Shown: positions 12,012 to 24,205 of the stretch, piece after piece | Position numbering within the stretch: the stretch's first letter is position 1 | How the letters are laid out: every line of letters begins with the position of its first letter | Assembly (NCBI GenBank): GCA_963383645.1 | Contig: OY726564.1 | Location: 108,455,040 to 108,519,039, forward strand | From: Muscardinus avellanarius | Taxonomy: Eukaryota > Chordata > Mammalia > Rodentia > Gliridae | Direction of reading: 5' to 3' | DNA length: 64,000 nt | Program-made: the position numbers and the translations under genes | Notes under the pieces: model-generated | The model's database searches: none | Told to the model about the DNA's origin: nothing | What the model saw: the letters and a program-made list of their open reading frames with translations, nothing else

Positions 12012-12211
12012 ATGTACTGGGAGTTGAACCCAGAGGCATTCTACCTCCGAGCTGCACCCCCAGACCTATTATATTTTTATTTTCAAACAGGGCCTTGCTA
12101 GACTGATGAGAGTCTCACTACTTGCTGAGGCTATCCTCAAACCTGCAACTGATCTTCCTGTCTCAGCCTCCCAAGTACTGGGATTACAGGTGTGCGGAAC
12201 CACACCCAGCG
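12012..12211 (-). mobile_element. B1-dID SINE
   Basis: Minus-strand dimer from tactgggagttgaacccaga to gggattacaggtgtgcggaa. Confidence 0.85.
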
Positions 12212-13405
12212 GTGCTTTCACATACTTAAGGCAGAATAAAAGCTAAAAGAAAAATCAAGCCCTGTGTAAGACAACAGGAACGCTGTCAAGTTGGAGACAG
12301 CACTGCACCCTCTTCTTGTGGCCATCAGTCCTCTTGTAAACAGTGTGCTTAAATAGTGGGTCCTCCAGCAAGACAAACCGTCTCTTGTTTCCGACTGGGT
12401 GGAGAATTCACTTTGCAATTTGGTTTCCAGATAGCTCAGAGCAGTAATGAAACTACTCTTGCAACTTAGCACTCGTTCTTCTCACGCAGACTTGTAAATC
12501 AGAACGCTTACACAGACCCAGCTGAAGACGGGGACGAGCAGGTCAGGCTCCAGTACAAAAGGGCGACAGCTCCTCAGCGTGCTCACAGCCACGAGGGGCT
12601 AGCTCGTTCCCAGGAGCCCTAAAGAGCCATGACAGAGCCTTTTGACGGTGGCTATCTTACCATTTAGCTCACTAGAATAGTGTGGCCTCTCTCACTGCCA
12701 CAATGGTCTCCAGGAAAATGGAAAGGGCAGCAACCTTTTAAGAGACTAAATGAAAATGTATGAAGACAGATGTTCACTGTCTGTTGTGCCCCTCAAGATC
12801 CTCCACTCAAGTTATCCTCTAACACATAATTCATGAGCTAAAGGAACAGAGGACTCTTATAAATGGAAACAGAGCTGGGCCTTAGATAACGAAGCAATTG
12901 GTCCGAACAGTTGAGGACTTTCAAAATGTTATTGCACACTTTTTTGAGTTAACACAGGGAAGGCATTAAATATGGGAAGACATTTTACTTATAGTAAAAG
13001 AAATACAAGTATAAAGATGAATATTTAAATATTGAAAATTTTATACAAAAAGTTTGTCTTAGTTTTTAAAAAATTTAAATCAACTTTAAAGTCTTAATTT
13101 CACATAGATAATCAGAATATGCCATAGCCTGCACTTTACTACACTTATTTTTCTCACTGAAAAGCACTTTTCCCTCTTGATATTTATTTTAAATAGACTT
13201 GTTTTGGTGAAGAGTTCAACACTGATTTGATGGTACTCATTCGTTAATATTTCTTCTCCGTAAGGTTTCAATCTAGGTTTATAATGCATTTGGTCTATTT
13301 AACAGTAATTTATCATTTCTGAGGCCAACAAATATAATATAAAAATATATATAGTAAATGTAACTGATACCTTGAAAAACACACATAAAACTGAGAATTA
13401 GGAAA
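12212..13405. other. Unique intronic sequence
   Basis: No repeat, exon or RNA gene recognised. Confidence 0.5.
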
Positions 13406-13530
13406 TCTAAGTTTTTATTTAAATCCTGTTTCTGACTCTAATCTTGAACAAGCACTGAACCCTTCAGATCCTGATATTCTCACCAAAAATGCAGAGACTG
13501 GGCTACGAGGTCTCTAGTCTCTTTCAAGTT
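13405..13530 (+). repeat. MIR fragment
   Basis: MIR-like landmarks in order: aaatcctgtttctgactcta, a degenerate equivalent of the cctcagtttcc segment, then gagactgggctacgaggtct and ctctttcaagttcaac. Confidence 0.5.
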
Positions 13531-14608
13531 CAACTTTCAATGAGTCAGCTGGCTAAAATGTCTAACTTCTCATCTGCTGGCAGAGGATATTTAAAGCCTA
13601 CCTTGGGCAGAAAGAATGAGCAAAGCTCTCACTTGAATGCTCTTGTCTACGGAGCCAACTTGTTGAACTTCTGAATGACGTGCATTTATTACATGCTACC
13701 GAGATTCAAGTTAAGACTGTGGATGGTGAGTGTACTCTGCCTCCCCCGGAGAGAACCGAGCCTCATCGGTTATTTCATTAAGAATTGGAGGCAGATCCAA
13801 AATCGAGCCCACTTTATAATACTAAAAGAACACACGGATGTCACAGCATTCATATTTGGACAAGCTCATTATCTTTAAATCCAGGGAACTCCGCTCACGC
13901 TGAATTTTGTACTGGAATGCTGAGAGTTTCCACGCAGCATTTCAGGGAACACACAGCAATGAAAGTCAACCCAGTTTTTGAAACCAACAATCAAGAAGGT
14001 AAATAGTTACTGCGTTTACATGACAAACCCCACATTCCCTTAAATGTGTCAAAGGAGGGGTCTCCATCTCAGACTCCAGGAACTCTTACCTGGTGTCTGC
14101 ATCCTGAGAAGTTCCTAGATGTTGCTAACATGATCTTTCTGGCATGCCAGTCCGAAACTCTAAACACTTTGCACACTGCGTCCTCCTCTCGCCCTCGTGC
14201 CTCAGACAGTTTGGAATGCAGAGAAGCCGGAGCCAATGCCAGCCGAACTCACCCGCCCCCGCCCAGCTCTCTGCTCGAGAGCGCTAAACAATAGCCACCC
14301 TCGCACACTCCCTAAGCTCTCAGTAGCGCAGGTTGCAGACAGTCTACTCCAGGAAAGTAATGGGGTTGACCCAGCCAGGCAATTCATTTTTTCTATCCCA
14401 AGGGTGGAGGTGGTGGGGGGTATGCTTCTATAAGTTTTAAGAAGTTATATTTTTAAAAGCAATATACTTCAGACTCTGTCCTATTTTAGAGTTAGAAAAA
14501 GAAAGCACATTTCAGATATTTTTATTTTGAATGTTATTGTGGTGAACTCGAAATTTTGAAAAGTACAAAAAAAATTAGGTAAATCTTGAATCTTATATAA
14601 ATACACAC
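13531..14608. other. Unique intronic sequence with a GC-rich patch at 14190-14330
   Basis: The patch at 14190-14330 is C-rich (cacccgcccccgcccagctc) but has few CpGs and no splice-flanked coding frame I recognise. Confidence 0.4.
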
Positions 14609-14620
14609 ATACACAACTAT

Positions 14621-14844
14621 TATTTATTTATTTATTTATTTATTTATTGTGGTACTGGGGACGGAACCCAGGGGCATTTTACCTCTGAGTTACATCCTTA
14701 GCCCTGTTCTTTAGTTTTTATTTTGAAACAGGGTCTCACTGAGTTGCAGAGGGCCTCACTAAGAAGCTGAGGCTGTCCACGAACCATGATCCTCCTGTCT
14801 TAGCCTCCCAAATGCTGGGATTACAAGCCTGTGCCACCAGGCTT
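14621..14844 (-). mobile_element. B1-dID SINE
   Basis: Minus-strand dimer headed by a (TTTA)n tract (its tail). Perfect 12-bp duplication atacacaactat at 14609-14620 and 14845-14856. Confidence 0.95.
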
Positions 14845-15015
14845 ATACACAACTATCTTTTAAATTACCTTATTAAGCAGATCAGTTTAACTTACCATGA
14901 TAAAAGCACTTACATTTAAAAAAGAAACTGAAAAGAAATAAAGTTTTTATTTCCCAAAAGCCCTTTGTTCAGGTCTTAAGCTAGAACTTCACTTTAAAAT
15001 AAAGAAAAAGTTTAA

Positions 15016-15207
15016 ACTGGGCGTGGTGGCGCACGCTTGTAATCCCCACGCTTGGGAGGCTGAGACAGGAGGATCGCATAGGTTCGAAGCCAGCCTCACT
15101 GGCTTAAGAGACCGTATTTCCAAATAAAATATAAAGTATGTCTGGGAGTATAGCCCGGAGGTAGAAGGGTTCCATCCCCAGTACCACCAAAAAAATAAAA
15201 AAATAAA
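15016..15207 (+). mobile_element. Short-type B1-dID SINE
   Basis: Has cctcactggcttaagagacc in the left part; the right end reads gtagaagggttccatcccca, intermediate between the long and short forms. A-rich (AAAT)n tail. Confidence 0.9.
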
Positions 15208-16163
15208 TAAGTTTATAAGCTGATTCTACTAGTTTTCTACTAGATATGATGAAATCATAGGCACTATCACTGCTCTTAGTCATTTCAATTTATTTGCAAG
15301 TCAGACCTATTTCTTAGATTTTTTCTACATTCCAAATGTAACCTTCATTATTGGTATGATGACCTGACACATCGCACAGCTGTTCAGGTGCTGAGGTTAG
15401 CAGGCCAGGATTAATCAGGTGAAATTCAGTTTGAATCACAGTGGACTCCACCTGCCATTTCCGCAGTGGACAGAACAGAGAACACGCAGTAGCAACCTGC
15501 TGTGTGCCATTTGACAGTCGGCCGAAGGAGCCACAGACGTTCAGTCTGCTTGTGTGCACTTATGTACAGGTGTCATACATGTGGTATAAACTCACATTAT
15601 ATGTGTACTTGTACACATGCACATATGTAAATGTATGTAAAGTATATGTTATCTCCTTGGGAGTCCTTTTCCCTCCTCCTTTTCTCTCCAAGTCTCAATT
15701 ATTTAAGTAAAGTCTCTCCTTGAACTCTACCACAATGCACTTTTGGTTCTCTATCCTCATGTTCCTTCAGAAAACAGGCGGCCTTTTCATGTGCTTCTAC
15801 TTTTATTTTCCTGTTTCTAATTCATATGAACTCCTTTAATTACTACTGCTACTCAAATATAAATCATAGGGGAAGAAAGGCACAAAAATAGCTCTGCAGA
15901 AATATACAAGCTGTGAAGACTTGGGGGTCGCAGACCCCTATCTTGTTATGCACCAAACAAGACATTAACAACCCCTACACCTTCTTCTTTCCAAAGACAA
16001 TATATAGCTACATCACCATTATTAACTGCTATTTAAAACTGGCCTTAAAATAATGCAAAATTATTTTTAATAATTTAAAATAATTATTTAATATATTTAA
16101 AATAATTTTTTCATTATTTCATAAAATGAAGTTATTATTACATGTTATTCCTCAGTAAATAAT
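15208..16163. other. Unique AT-rich intronic sequence
   Basis: No recognised repeat; strongly AT-rich around 16040-16140. Confidence 0.5.
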
Positions 16164-16390
16164 TTGGGGGGTGTTTGGGGGATGGGGTGTACTGGGATTA
16201 AACCCAGTGACATTGTACTCTTGAGCTACATACACCTCCCCAGCCCTTTTTGTATCTCTTGTTTTGAAGCAGGGTTTCACTAGGTTGCGGAGAATCTCAC
16301 CAAGTTGCTGAGGTTGGTCTTGAACCTGTGATCTTCATGTTTCAATCTCCCATGTAGTGGGATTATAGGCCTGTGGCACCATGCCTGGCT
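16164..16390 (-). mobile_element. Old B1-dID SINE
   Basis: Diverged minus-strand dimer (tgtactgggattaaacccag to gggattataggcctgtggca); diverged flanking duplication cctcagtaaat / cctcaggataaat. Confidence 0.85.
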
Positions 16391-16974
16391 CCTCAGGATA
16401 AATGTAAGAAGCAGGTCATGATTTACAGAATGCTATTCAGGCATTAGAACTGAGAGAACTAAGTCTAAGTCACAGGGAGAGAAATTTTAGCTAAACACAA
16501 GAAAGTCAGAGTGGCTGAACTGCTGAAGCAATTCCCAGCCAGGCTGACTGTCCATGTGGTGAATACTCTAGCACAGCAGTTCTCACACGAGGCTCCTGGG
16601 TGCCATACATGATCTGCTGATAAAAGAGAGGAGCGACGGTCTCTTCCCAAATGCCAAACAAGTTCGCATATATAACCTTCTCAAGTGTGAGGATTTCTTC
16701 TTAAATAGTTTTTTAAAATGTTAGAATCCAGTACTCTTAACCCCATGTCAATATTAACACTCTCAGATATTTATGGTTAATTATAACAGCATTTTATTGT
16801 GTTCTGCAAAAAGCACTCCTACTACTTTTAGTTCTAATACCTGAAAAATCAGGGAATGACTGTCAAGAAAACAACTTTTCTTAAACACAAACCTGGCGTT
16901 ATCCCACTATTCGACACTCTCTGAAGAGGACATTCCATCCTTTACTTGTTTCCATGTTAAATCTTTTGTACAAC

Positions 16975-17180
16975 TGTAAATGACCACTTCCATGCCCACT
17001 GTGTGCCTTGCAGCCTTGGTGCTGCTGTTCTCTGTCTGAAGTCTCTCTCCTGCCCAGACTGCCACTTATACTCTTATTTATCCTTCAAAGTCCAGACTCA
17101 GAGTTACTTCCCGGCACGGCTTCCTCATTTCCAGCCCACGGTTCGTATTCCCCGCTGTAGCTCTTTCTAACTTTGCCCTG
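16975..17180 (+). repeat. L2 3' end fragment
   Basis: Typical L2 3' region: ttatccttcaaagtccagac, then cagagttacttcccggcacg and cttcctcatttcc. An ancient CR1-like LINE remnant. Confidence 0.6.
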
Positions 17181-19006
17181 TATTGTAGGTGTTGGTATTC
17201 ACAGGGCTGGGGTGGAGGCAGGCGCTCCTCCTGCTTCCCACTTACCTCCAGAGGCACCCCAGCACATCCATTTGCCAATGTTAAAGCCTGGCCCTGGGAA
17301 TATCGTGTGATAAAACAAGAATATTACAGAATTCAGCTCTGGCGTACGTGGTTCCAAGAAGCAAAGTGAAGGTTCCAAGTAGCTAACTGAGCCAAGATAA
17401 GTAAATACCAAGGAAAACCAGTTATTTCACCATTTACCCACCTAGGATCTGCGTGTCACAGGTGAGATCCCAATCGGCAGAAGCTGTCTCTTGGAGTCAT
17501 GTCACTTTGCCTCGACTGTCTATGAGCCCACAACCCTGGACCGAGTTGCCATGGTCAGAGAAATGCGGCTTCTGAGCTAGACAGTAAAGTGATCAATGTA
17601 ATGTCCATCTTCTCCTACAACAGCAGGGAGTTCTCCAAGAGGTGGGACAAGTGTGAGTAAGTTCTTCACTCACCCATCAACTCAAGCTCAGGTCCCCATT
17701 AATACAGAAAATCCCTTACTGGTTAGGACCAGCCTCATAGAATTTGATGAATTTCTGATGATACATTTTTAAGACTTAGCACTAACTATGTTCATTTTGG
17801 AGAGGTGAGGCCTTCAGCCATGTTACTTCTGCAAATAAGTACTGTGTTACAATTACCTGGATTCACATTTTTCCCCACACAGGGAGTTAGTTGAGTAGAG
17901 TTGCTTTAACTAGTCTATTTTACATAGTCCTGACACAGCACTGCATTTAATAAACATCTGCATTAGGTAGAACTATATGAAAAAATCAAAGAGCACAAAA
18001 AAGAAGCTAGCTACATATAGTTAAAACAACTTGCATATCAATTTACTTCTTATCAAACAAATGAACAATCCTTTAATAGGCACTTTCTCCTCTTCCAAGG
18101 GCACAGGCATCTCAGTAGCGATCAGGCTGCGGTGTAGACCAGGCCTGGAATGCGCTGGCTCTTACACTTCTCTGTGCTCACTCTTTGCAAAGCAGATGCC
18201 CATAAACACAGCTTCTTCTAACCGTAAAGTCAGCATCTCTTCATGTCTCCCCACAAACCAGACTGGCATTCTGATACTGTGGTCTTCCCACTGAATTCTT
18301 TTTAGAGTTCATATTAGAAAAGGAAATCATTGTTTATATCTGGAATGACAAATGCCAAAGACACCCACTTATTCAAAAATGCCACTGAAATTTTAATTTT
18401 TATTTTATTTCATTTGTATATGATGGGACCACAACACAACTTACAGACACACACATACTTCTACCCTGATAAAGAGGAATTATGAAGACCACAACGCCCA
18501 CTGAAGCATATGGTTAGCGTAGCAACCAACAAGTGTTTGGAAAGGACACGTTCAAAACAAACGACAATGATGACAGCCAGGGCTGTTTTCAACTTTGGTT
18601 AAGAACTTAAGCTTCACCTTGCTCTTCCAGCCAAGACAACTTGGTAGACCACATTTCCTTACATGAAATGGCATCTGGCTGGAAGTATCATAAAAAGAGG
18701 CCAAATAAAAAAGCTGTTCCCTTCTCAGCTCAGACTTTCATGTGAATAAAACTAAATTTCAAACAAACAAAAAAATATGCAAAGCCCACGTGGAAACAGA
18801 CATGTTAGTCTTTTGCTATTTTTATTTCATCATGAGTAACAAAAAATACTTCTATGTCTATGAAAAACCATTAATAAATAACTAAATGCATTTTGGGATA
18901 CTGTTGTATAACAAATACTATTTCTTAATATACTCACACAGCCAAGGACATGTTTATAATACTGACTGTTCTCATTGGATAAGGGAACTTAAATTACTTA
19001 AAATAC
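17181..19006. other. Unique intronic sequence
   Basis: No exon recognised. A short stretch at 18385-18460 weakly resembles an antisense L1 3' end. Confidence 0.4.
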
Positions 19007-19016
19007 AGCCTTCAAA

Positions 19017-19199
19017 GCCTGGCACAAGCCATTGCATGCCTATAATCCTAGCAACTTAGGGGGTTAAAGTAGAATCACAGGTTCAAGACCAGCCTGGGCA
19101 ACTTAGTAAGACTCCATCTCAAAATAAAAAAAGCTGGGAAGGTTGCTCAGTGGTAAAGCACCCCTGGGCTTAACCCCTAGTGTTGGGGTGGAGGGGAAG
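19017..19199 (+). mobile_element. Old B1-dID SINE
   Basis: Diverged dimer between duplications agccttcaaa at 19007-19016 and 19200-19209. Confidence 0.85.
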
Positions 19200-19221
19200 A
19201 GCCTTCAAAAATTCATTTTCT

Positions 19222-19421
19222 AAGCCGGGCGTGGTGGCGCATGCTTGTAATACCCGCACTTGGGGTGCTGAGACAGGAGGATCGGGCAGGTTCGAAGCCA
19301 GCCTCACTGGCTTAAGAGACCCTGTTTCCAAATAAAATATAAAATAGGTATGGGAGTGTAGCCCAGAGGTAGAAGGGTTTCCAGGAACCCCAGTACCACC
19401 AAAAAGAAAAAAGAAAAAAAG
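19222..19421 (+). mobile_element. Young short-type B1-dID SINE
   Basis: Short-subfamily marks (cactggcttaagagaccctg; gggtttccaggaaccccagt). Perfect 15-bp duplication aaaaattcattttct at 19207-19221 and 19422-19436. Its left duplication overlaps the right duplication of the preceding SINE, so the two inserted almost head to tail at one site. Confidence 0.95.
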
Positions 19422-19658
19422 AAAAATTCATTTTCTTCAGTGGCTTTTTGATAAACTAATCTGCCATCACAACTGAATCATTAGTTCACCTTTCTCATAT
19501 AATACAGATATCATATTGCTTTTAGTGAAAATAATAGTCATTAGGTATTTACTTTTACATTAGTTTTAATGAATATTGCAACTGTGCAGTACTGTTTCTA
19601 TAAAATATATTTAGAAAAAACAAATTTTATAGCACAGCCAGCCTTGGGCATACCACTA

Positions 19659-19659
<1 letters not shown>

Positions 19660-19694
<35 letters not shown>
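19660..19694. repeat. (CA)n microsatellite
   Basis: Pure AC dinucleotide run of about 16 units, not associated with a SINE tail. Confidence 0.95.
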
Positions 19695-19696
<2 letters not shown>

Positions 19697-19924
19697 CATA
19701 CTTCAACATAGTACTGCAGGTTCTCCACTCATTTCCAATATTTTCTTGCCAATAACTAAAGTGAACTAAAATTCAGTAGAATAAGAGATTCATTTTAACC
19801 TCTTTAATGAATTATTTTTAGCAAACTAAAATCCAGTAGAACAAGTATTTTAAAAAAGAAGAAAATTCTAAACATAATTTCCTAGGTAACCAAGTTCTAA
19901 TGTAGACCATTGAGGAAATAAATG

Positions 19925-20070
19925 GTAGAACTGTCTGTTTTACAGACGTGGACGTGGAGACAGGTGAGCTGAACAGGTAACTTGCCCAAGGTCACAGACT
20001 GGCTGCACCAGAACTCCTATTTCTGTTGGCTCTGTAGTGCTTTCTCTTAATCACTGCAGAACACTACACT
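19925..20070 (+). repeat. MIR element
   Basis: Clear MIR core: tgttttacagacgtggacgt, aacttgcccaaggtcacaga, ggctctgtagtgctttctct, taatcactgcagaacac. Confidence 0.75.
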
Positions 20071-20768
20071 AAACTGCTCCACATTCACCTATCTAAGTTG
20101 CATTTGGGGATTATCTTTCTTCTTTATAGCATCCTGTGCTCTCCAAATTTTTGTACTATTATTGATTTTATAAAGGAGTTTGAATATTGCTCTAGACTTG
20201 TTTCATAAGCAGCCACGGCTCTTTTCTTCAGTGTGTATTAATCTAGATGAAACAAAATGTGTATTTGTTAGAAAAATATACTAAATTTTTAAGAGGGCAT
20301 TCTGCCTATGCACTTTTTAATTTATTTCAGCAACTGGAGAGGGAGCTCTCACCCAGAATCTGAGAGGCTCCTGACTTGGAAATGATCGTTTTGAGTGATG
20401 GTGTGTGAGCAGTGTCAGAAGAGCTGTGTCTCAGGGGTGCCTGCGAGAGGTCTTGGTTGTTTATTTGTTTTAAAAGGAAAGGGAATAGGTTGATTGAGGA
20501 AAGCTTGCCTTGAAATGTGTTCTTCAGAAGAAATATAATACAAAAGAGAGTAAAAGACCCCTTTTCCCAGTTGAATAACTCCTTTTACCTTTCCCATTTT
20601 TCAACATACTTATTAAATATGCCAAGGTTTAATCAGACCATACTCTTAAAGTACAGACACAGAAGAAAGCACAACATAATAAAAATATAGTTTAGTCTTT
20701 GGTTTGTACATATTTTGTTTTTCTGTAAGAATATTATCCCTTTGTGATGGCTTTAAAAAACTGTGGTC
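20071..20768. other. Unique intronic sequence
   Basis: Nothing recognised. Confidence 0.5.
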
Positions 20769-20958
20769 ATGCTGGGAATGGTGGCACGTCCTTGTAATCC
20801 CAGTGCCTGTGGGGCTAAGAGAGGAGGATCTCAGGCTCAAGGACAGTGCCTCATAGCAAGATTCTCAGCCACCTAGTGAGACCCTGCTTCAAATAAAAAA
20901 TTAAATAAGGCTGGGGGTATAGCTCTGAGGTAGAGTAACTATGGGTTTAACTCCAGGT
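20769..20958 (+). mobile_element. B1-dID SINE
   Basis: Diverged dimer (gctgggaatggtggcacgtc to ggggtatagctctgaggtag) whose tail has become the compound microsatellite that follows. Confidence 0.85.
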
Positions 20959-20974
20959 GGGCGCACGAGCGCTC

Positions 20975-20984
20975 ACACACACAG

Positions 20985-21079
<95 letters not shown>
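20975..21079. repeat. Compound (CA)n(GA)n microsatellite
   Basis: About 20 CA units pass directly into about 31 pure GA units. The GA part is homopurine over roughly 62 bases. Confidence 0.95.
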
Positions 21080-21082
<3 letters not shown>

Positions 21083-21346
21083 GGTTTCACAGAAAAACCA
21101 TTCCCCAGAGGAAAATTTAAATTCTTAAGCAGAGGGCAAAATTAATCTGGGGTGCCTTTGCCCATTACTTTTCAGCCATAGTGATAGTAATAAAATAAGA
21201 CTCTTTTATTATTTCCCAGGCTCTAAGAGGTCAAATACTAGTCCCTTTTATTATACTAGTCATATTGCATTTTCATCTCAAATATTACATCTCTAAATAT
21301 ATTCCCCCCTCCTTTTTGAGAAGGGTTAGTTTAGAAAGTTTCTATG

Positions 21347-21553
21347 GCCGTGTGGTGGCACACACTTATAATCCCAGTGCTTGGGAGGCTGAGACAGGAG
21401 GATTGCGCAGGTTGGAAGCCAGCCTCAGCTACTGAGTAAGGCTCTTAGCAACCTAGTGAGACCCTGTTTCCAAATAAAATATAAAATAGGTCTGAGAGTA
21501 TAGCCCGGAGGTAGAAAGCCCCTAGGTTCCACCCCCAGAACTACCCCCCCAAA
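21347..21553 (+). mobile_element. Long-type B1-dID SINE
   Basis: Full dimer with cctcagctactgagtaaggc and a right end agcccctaggttccaccccc. Perfect 12-bp duplication aaagtttctatg at 21335-21346 and 21554-21565. Confidence 0.95.
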
Positions 21554-21573
21554 AAAGTTTCTATGTAATTGCA

Positions 21574-21786
21574 TTTTTTGGGGGGGCGGGTCTGGGGGTG
21601 GAACCCCAGGGACATTCGACCTCCGAGCTACAGCCCCTGCCCTATTTTTTATTCTTTTATTTTCAAACTGGGTCTCACTGAGTTGCAGAGGGCCTCACTA
21701 AGTAGCTGAGGCTGTCTGCAAACCGCTATCCTCTGGTCTCAGCCTCCCGAATGCTGGGATTACAAGCATGTGCTACTACACCCGGC
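21574..21786 (-). mobile_element. B1-dID SINE
   Basis: Minus-strand dimer from gtctgggggtggaaccccag to ggattacaagcatgtgctac. Confidence 0.9.
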
Positions 21787-21788
21787 TT

Positions 21789-22130
21789 GTTTTTTTTTTT
21801 TTTTTGCAGTACTGGGGATGAAATCCAGGGGCAATCTACTGTTAAGCTATACCTCCAGCCCTACTTTTTATTCTTTATTTTGAAACGGGGTCTCACTGAG
21901 TTGCAAAAGGCCTCACTTAGTAGCTGAGGCTTAGCCCGGCATGGTGGCTCACGCTTGTAATCCCAGCTCTTGGGAGGCTGAGACAAGAGGATCACACAGG
22001 TTCGAAGCCAGCCTCAGCTACTGAGTGAGGCTCTCAGCAACTTAGTGAGACCCTGTTTCCAAATAAAATATAAAACAGGTCTCGGAGTATAGTCCGAAGG
22101 TAGAAAAGCCCCTGGGTTCCACCCTCAGTA

Positions 22131-22169
<39 letters not shown>

Positions 22170-22269
22170 GTAGTTGAGACTGGCCATGAATGGCTTCATT
22201 AAGTAGCTAAGACTGTCTCATGATCCTCCTGTCTCAGCCTCCCAGGTACTGGGATTACAAGAATGTGCC
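21789..22269 (-). mobile_element. B1-dID SINE split by another SINE
   Basis: The first half (T-run, gcagtactggggatgaaatc to cacttagtagctgaggct) resumes after 22168 (gtctcatgatcctcctgtct to gggattacaagaatgtgcca). It abuts the SINE at 21574-21786 head to tail. Confidence 0.85.
21932..22168 (+). mobile_element. Long-type B1-dID SINE nested in a SINE
   Basis: Full plus-strand dimer (agcccggcatggtggctcac to cccctgggttccaccctcag) ending in a (CA)n tail of about 17 units, inserted into the minus-strand SINE. The host motif agtagctgag before it recurs as agtagttgag after it, giving a diverged duplication. Confidence 0.9.
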
Positions 22270-22434
22270 AGTATTCGGGAGGCTAAGACAGGAGGATTGC
22301 AGTTTGAGGACAGTCTCAGCTACTTAGGCCCTTTGCAACTCAGTGAGAGAGTGTTTCAAAATAAAGAGTAAAAAAAATAGGGCTGGGAGCATAGCTCAGA
22401 GGTAGAATGCCCCTGAGTTCCAGCTCCAGTACTG

Positions 22435-22473
<39 letters not shown>
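22270..22473 (+). mobile_element. 5'-truncated B1-dID SINE
   Basis: Begins inside the left monomer (gtattcgggaggctaagaca), has a full ID half (gagcatagctcagaggtaga) and a (CA)n tail. Confidence 0.85.
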
Positions 22474-22474
<1 letters not shown>

Positions 22475-22476
<2 letters not shown>

Positions 22477-23960
22477 CAAAAGCAACAACAACAACAACAA
22501 ACTTTCAATCTGTCCAAGCCAAATGTAAAATACTGTGGACATGAAAAAAATTTCATAAACAAAAAAATAAATAAAATGATTTTTTATTTTTAGGAAATAT
22601 CTAAAAGAAAACTTTGCAGAGGTAAAGACCTCCCTCTAAATTTCTGCACATAAAGTAAAAAGTTATTGTTACAAACAAGTTCTACATCAAAAGAAATAAT
22701 TATTATATCTAGAGAAGGCAAAAATGATGGTATAAATAAGGCACGAAATTATGACAGGGCACATAATCAATTCACGATCAAGTTCAAAACAGTGATCCCA
22801 CCATGAAAACAAAATGTAGTACAGCAACAGGAATTCTGTGTTCCAAGTCTGATTTACTACTGCCCGGAAAACAAAGAGTTTCTCTATCACAAATGATAAT
22901 ATATTTTCTCTTGGCTAAGTATTCCAAGAAAGAATTTGGTTTTTAATATATTTAAGAATTATGATTCTATGCCCCATATTTTCCTGTGACCCGTCTTCAC
23001 TGGTAGCCACTACCAACTGATAACTGTGCCCATTGGAAAAGGTAAACTTAGCATGCGACTTGGGTTTTTTAACTGACTTAAATGTTGGTTTTAAAAGTCA
23101 TACTGACAAAAACCAAAAATAAGTGAATACTGTTTCACCTCAGGAAAGTTTAATATTTGAGTGAGATCTTACGGATGACAAAGGTTGACAGAATAAAAGA
23201 AAGATTAATAGATTTTCTAAGGAAACATTCACTGGCAACTAAAAGCAGAATCACAGAGCCACTATTACATCTCCCGGGGTCAACTGGAGAAATCAGAACA
23301 GGGATACCTTTGTATGGGCACTGAAGACATCCCTTTCTCTCTATATTAGGAAATAAAGTGATTTCCATCTCACTGGCAAGAGAGCCAGGCCATAGAAATA
23401 ACTTGGAGAATATATTTTTCCTCAAAGAAGTTCTAGACCTGAATTATTAAAGTTTTGTTATTGATGGGCCAGAATTTAACTCTGTATCATCAGCGTTTGT
23501 ATGACTAAGATGATCTCCCACAAATATTTCAAATTTCCTAAAATTTTATGATACATGTTTCTAAACATTTACATCATATTCATGCACATAAAAATAAAAT
23601 TTAAGAGACTAAAAATATGAATATGTTGTGCATTCCTACTCAACATTTTAACTGAACCCAATATTGAATGCTATTAATTGCCACACATGTTCTTTGTATA
23701 TGTTCTCTAAATGATGCAGGAGTTGCATCTCTAGTAAACAGCATCTCACTCATCACAATTTTCCCGGTGACATCCACTAGCAAGAAAAACCCTCCCAAGT
23801 CTCTTTGTATATTTCTGAGAAATTCTATATATTTTTCCACACATTAACATAGTCAACTTAGCTAATGAACTTATTTTTGTAAGGGCGCAGAAATTCAAAC
23901 ACTGACTGTCACAGGACCCAGGACTGTGGAACTCAGCACTTTAAGGTACTATTATCAAAT
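22475..23960. other. Unique intronic sequence
   Basis: AT-rich, without recognised repeat, exon or RNA gene. Confidence 0.5.
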
Positions 23961-23964
23961 GGAA

Positions 23965-24205
23965 GAGCACAGTGGTTAAGAGAATTGACTGTAGGGCCCA
24001 GTTTCTGGGTTCAGATACATGCGATGCCATTTACCACTTACAGGGTCTTGAAAACGCAAAGCCTCGGTTCCATCAAGTATTAACAAGTAAACAGAAATAA
24101 CAGCAATAGTACTTCTGTTAGAGGATTACAGGAGTAAATATTTGCAAAGTGCTTAGAACAGTACTTGTCCCAAACAACTCCATAAACACTTGTTGAGCAA
24201 AATAA
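23965..24205 (+). repeat. MIR element
   Basis: Near-complete MIR landmarks: agcacagtggttaagagaat, tttctgggttcagatacatg, ccatttaccacttacagggt, gcaaagtgcttagaacagta, ccataaacacttgttgagc. Confidence 0.8.

Noticed and set aside
14190..14330. Alternative RASAL2 promoter
   Set aside because: C-rich but with few CpGs, and no first-exon coding sequence followed by a donor on the minus strand that I could match.
20957..21145. 62-codon frame with His-Thr and Arg-Glu repeats
   Set aside because: It translates the (CA)n(GA)n microsatellite.
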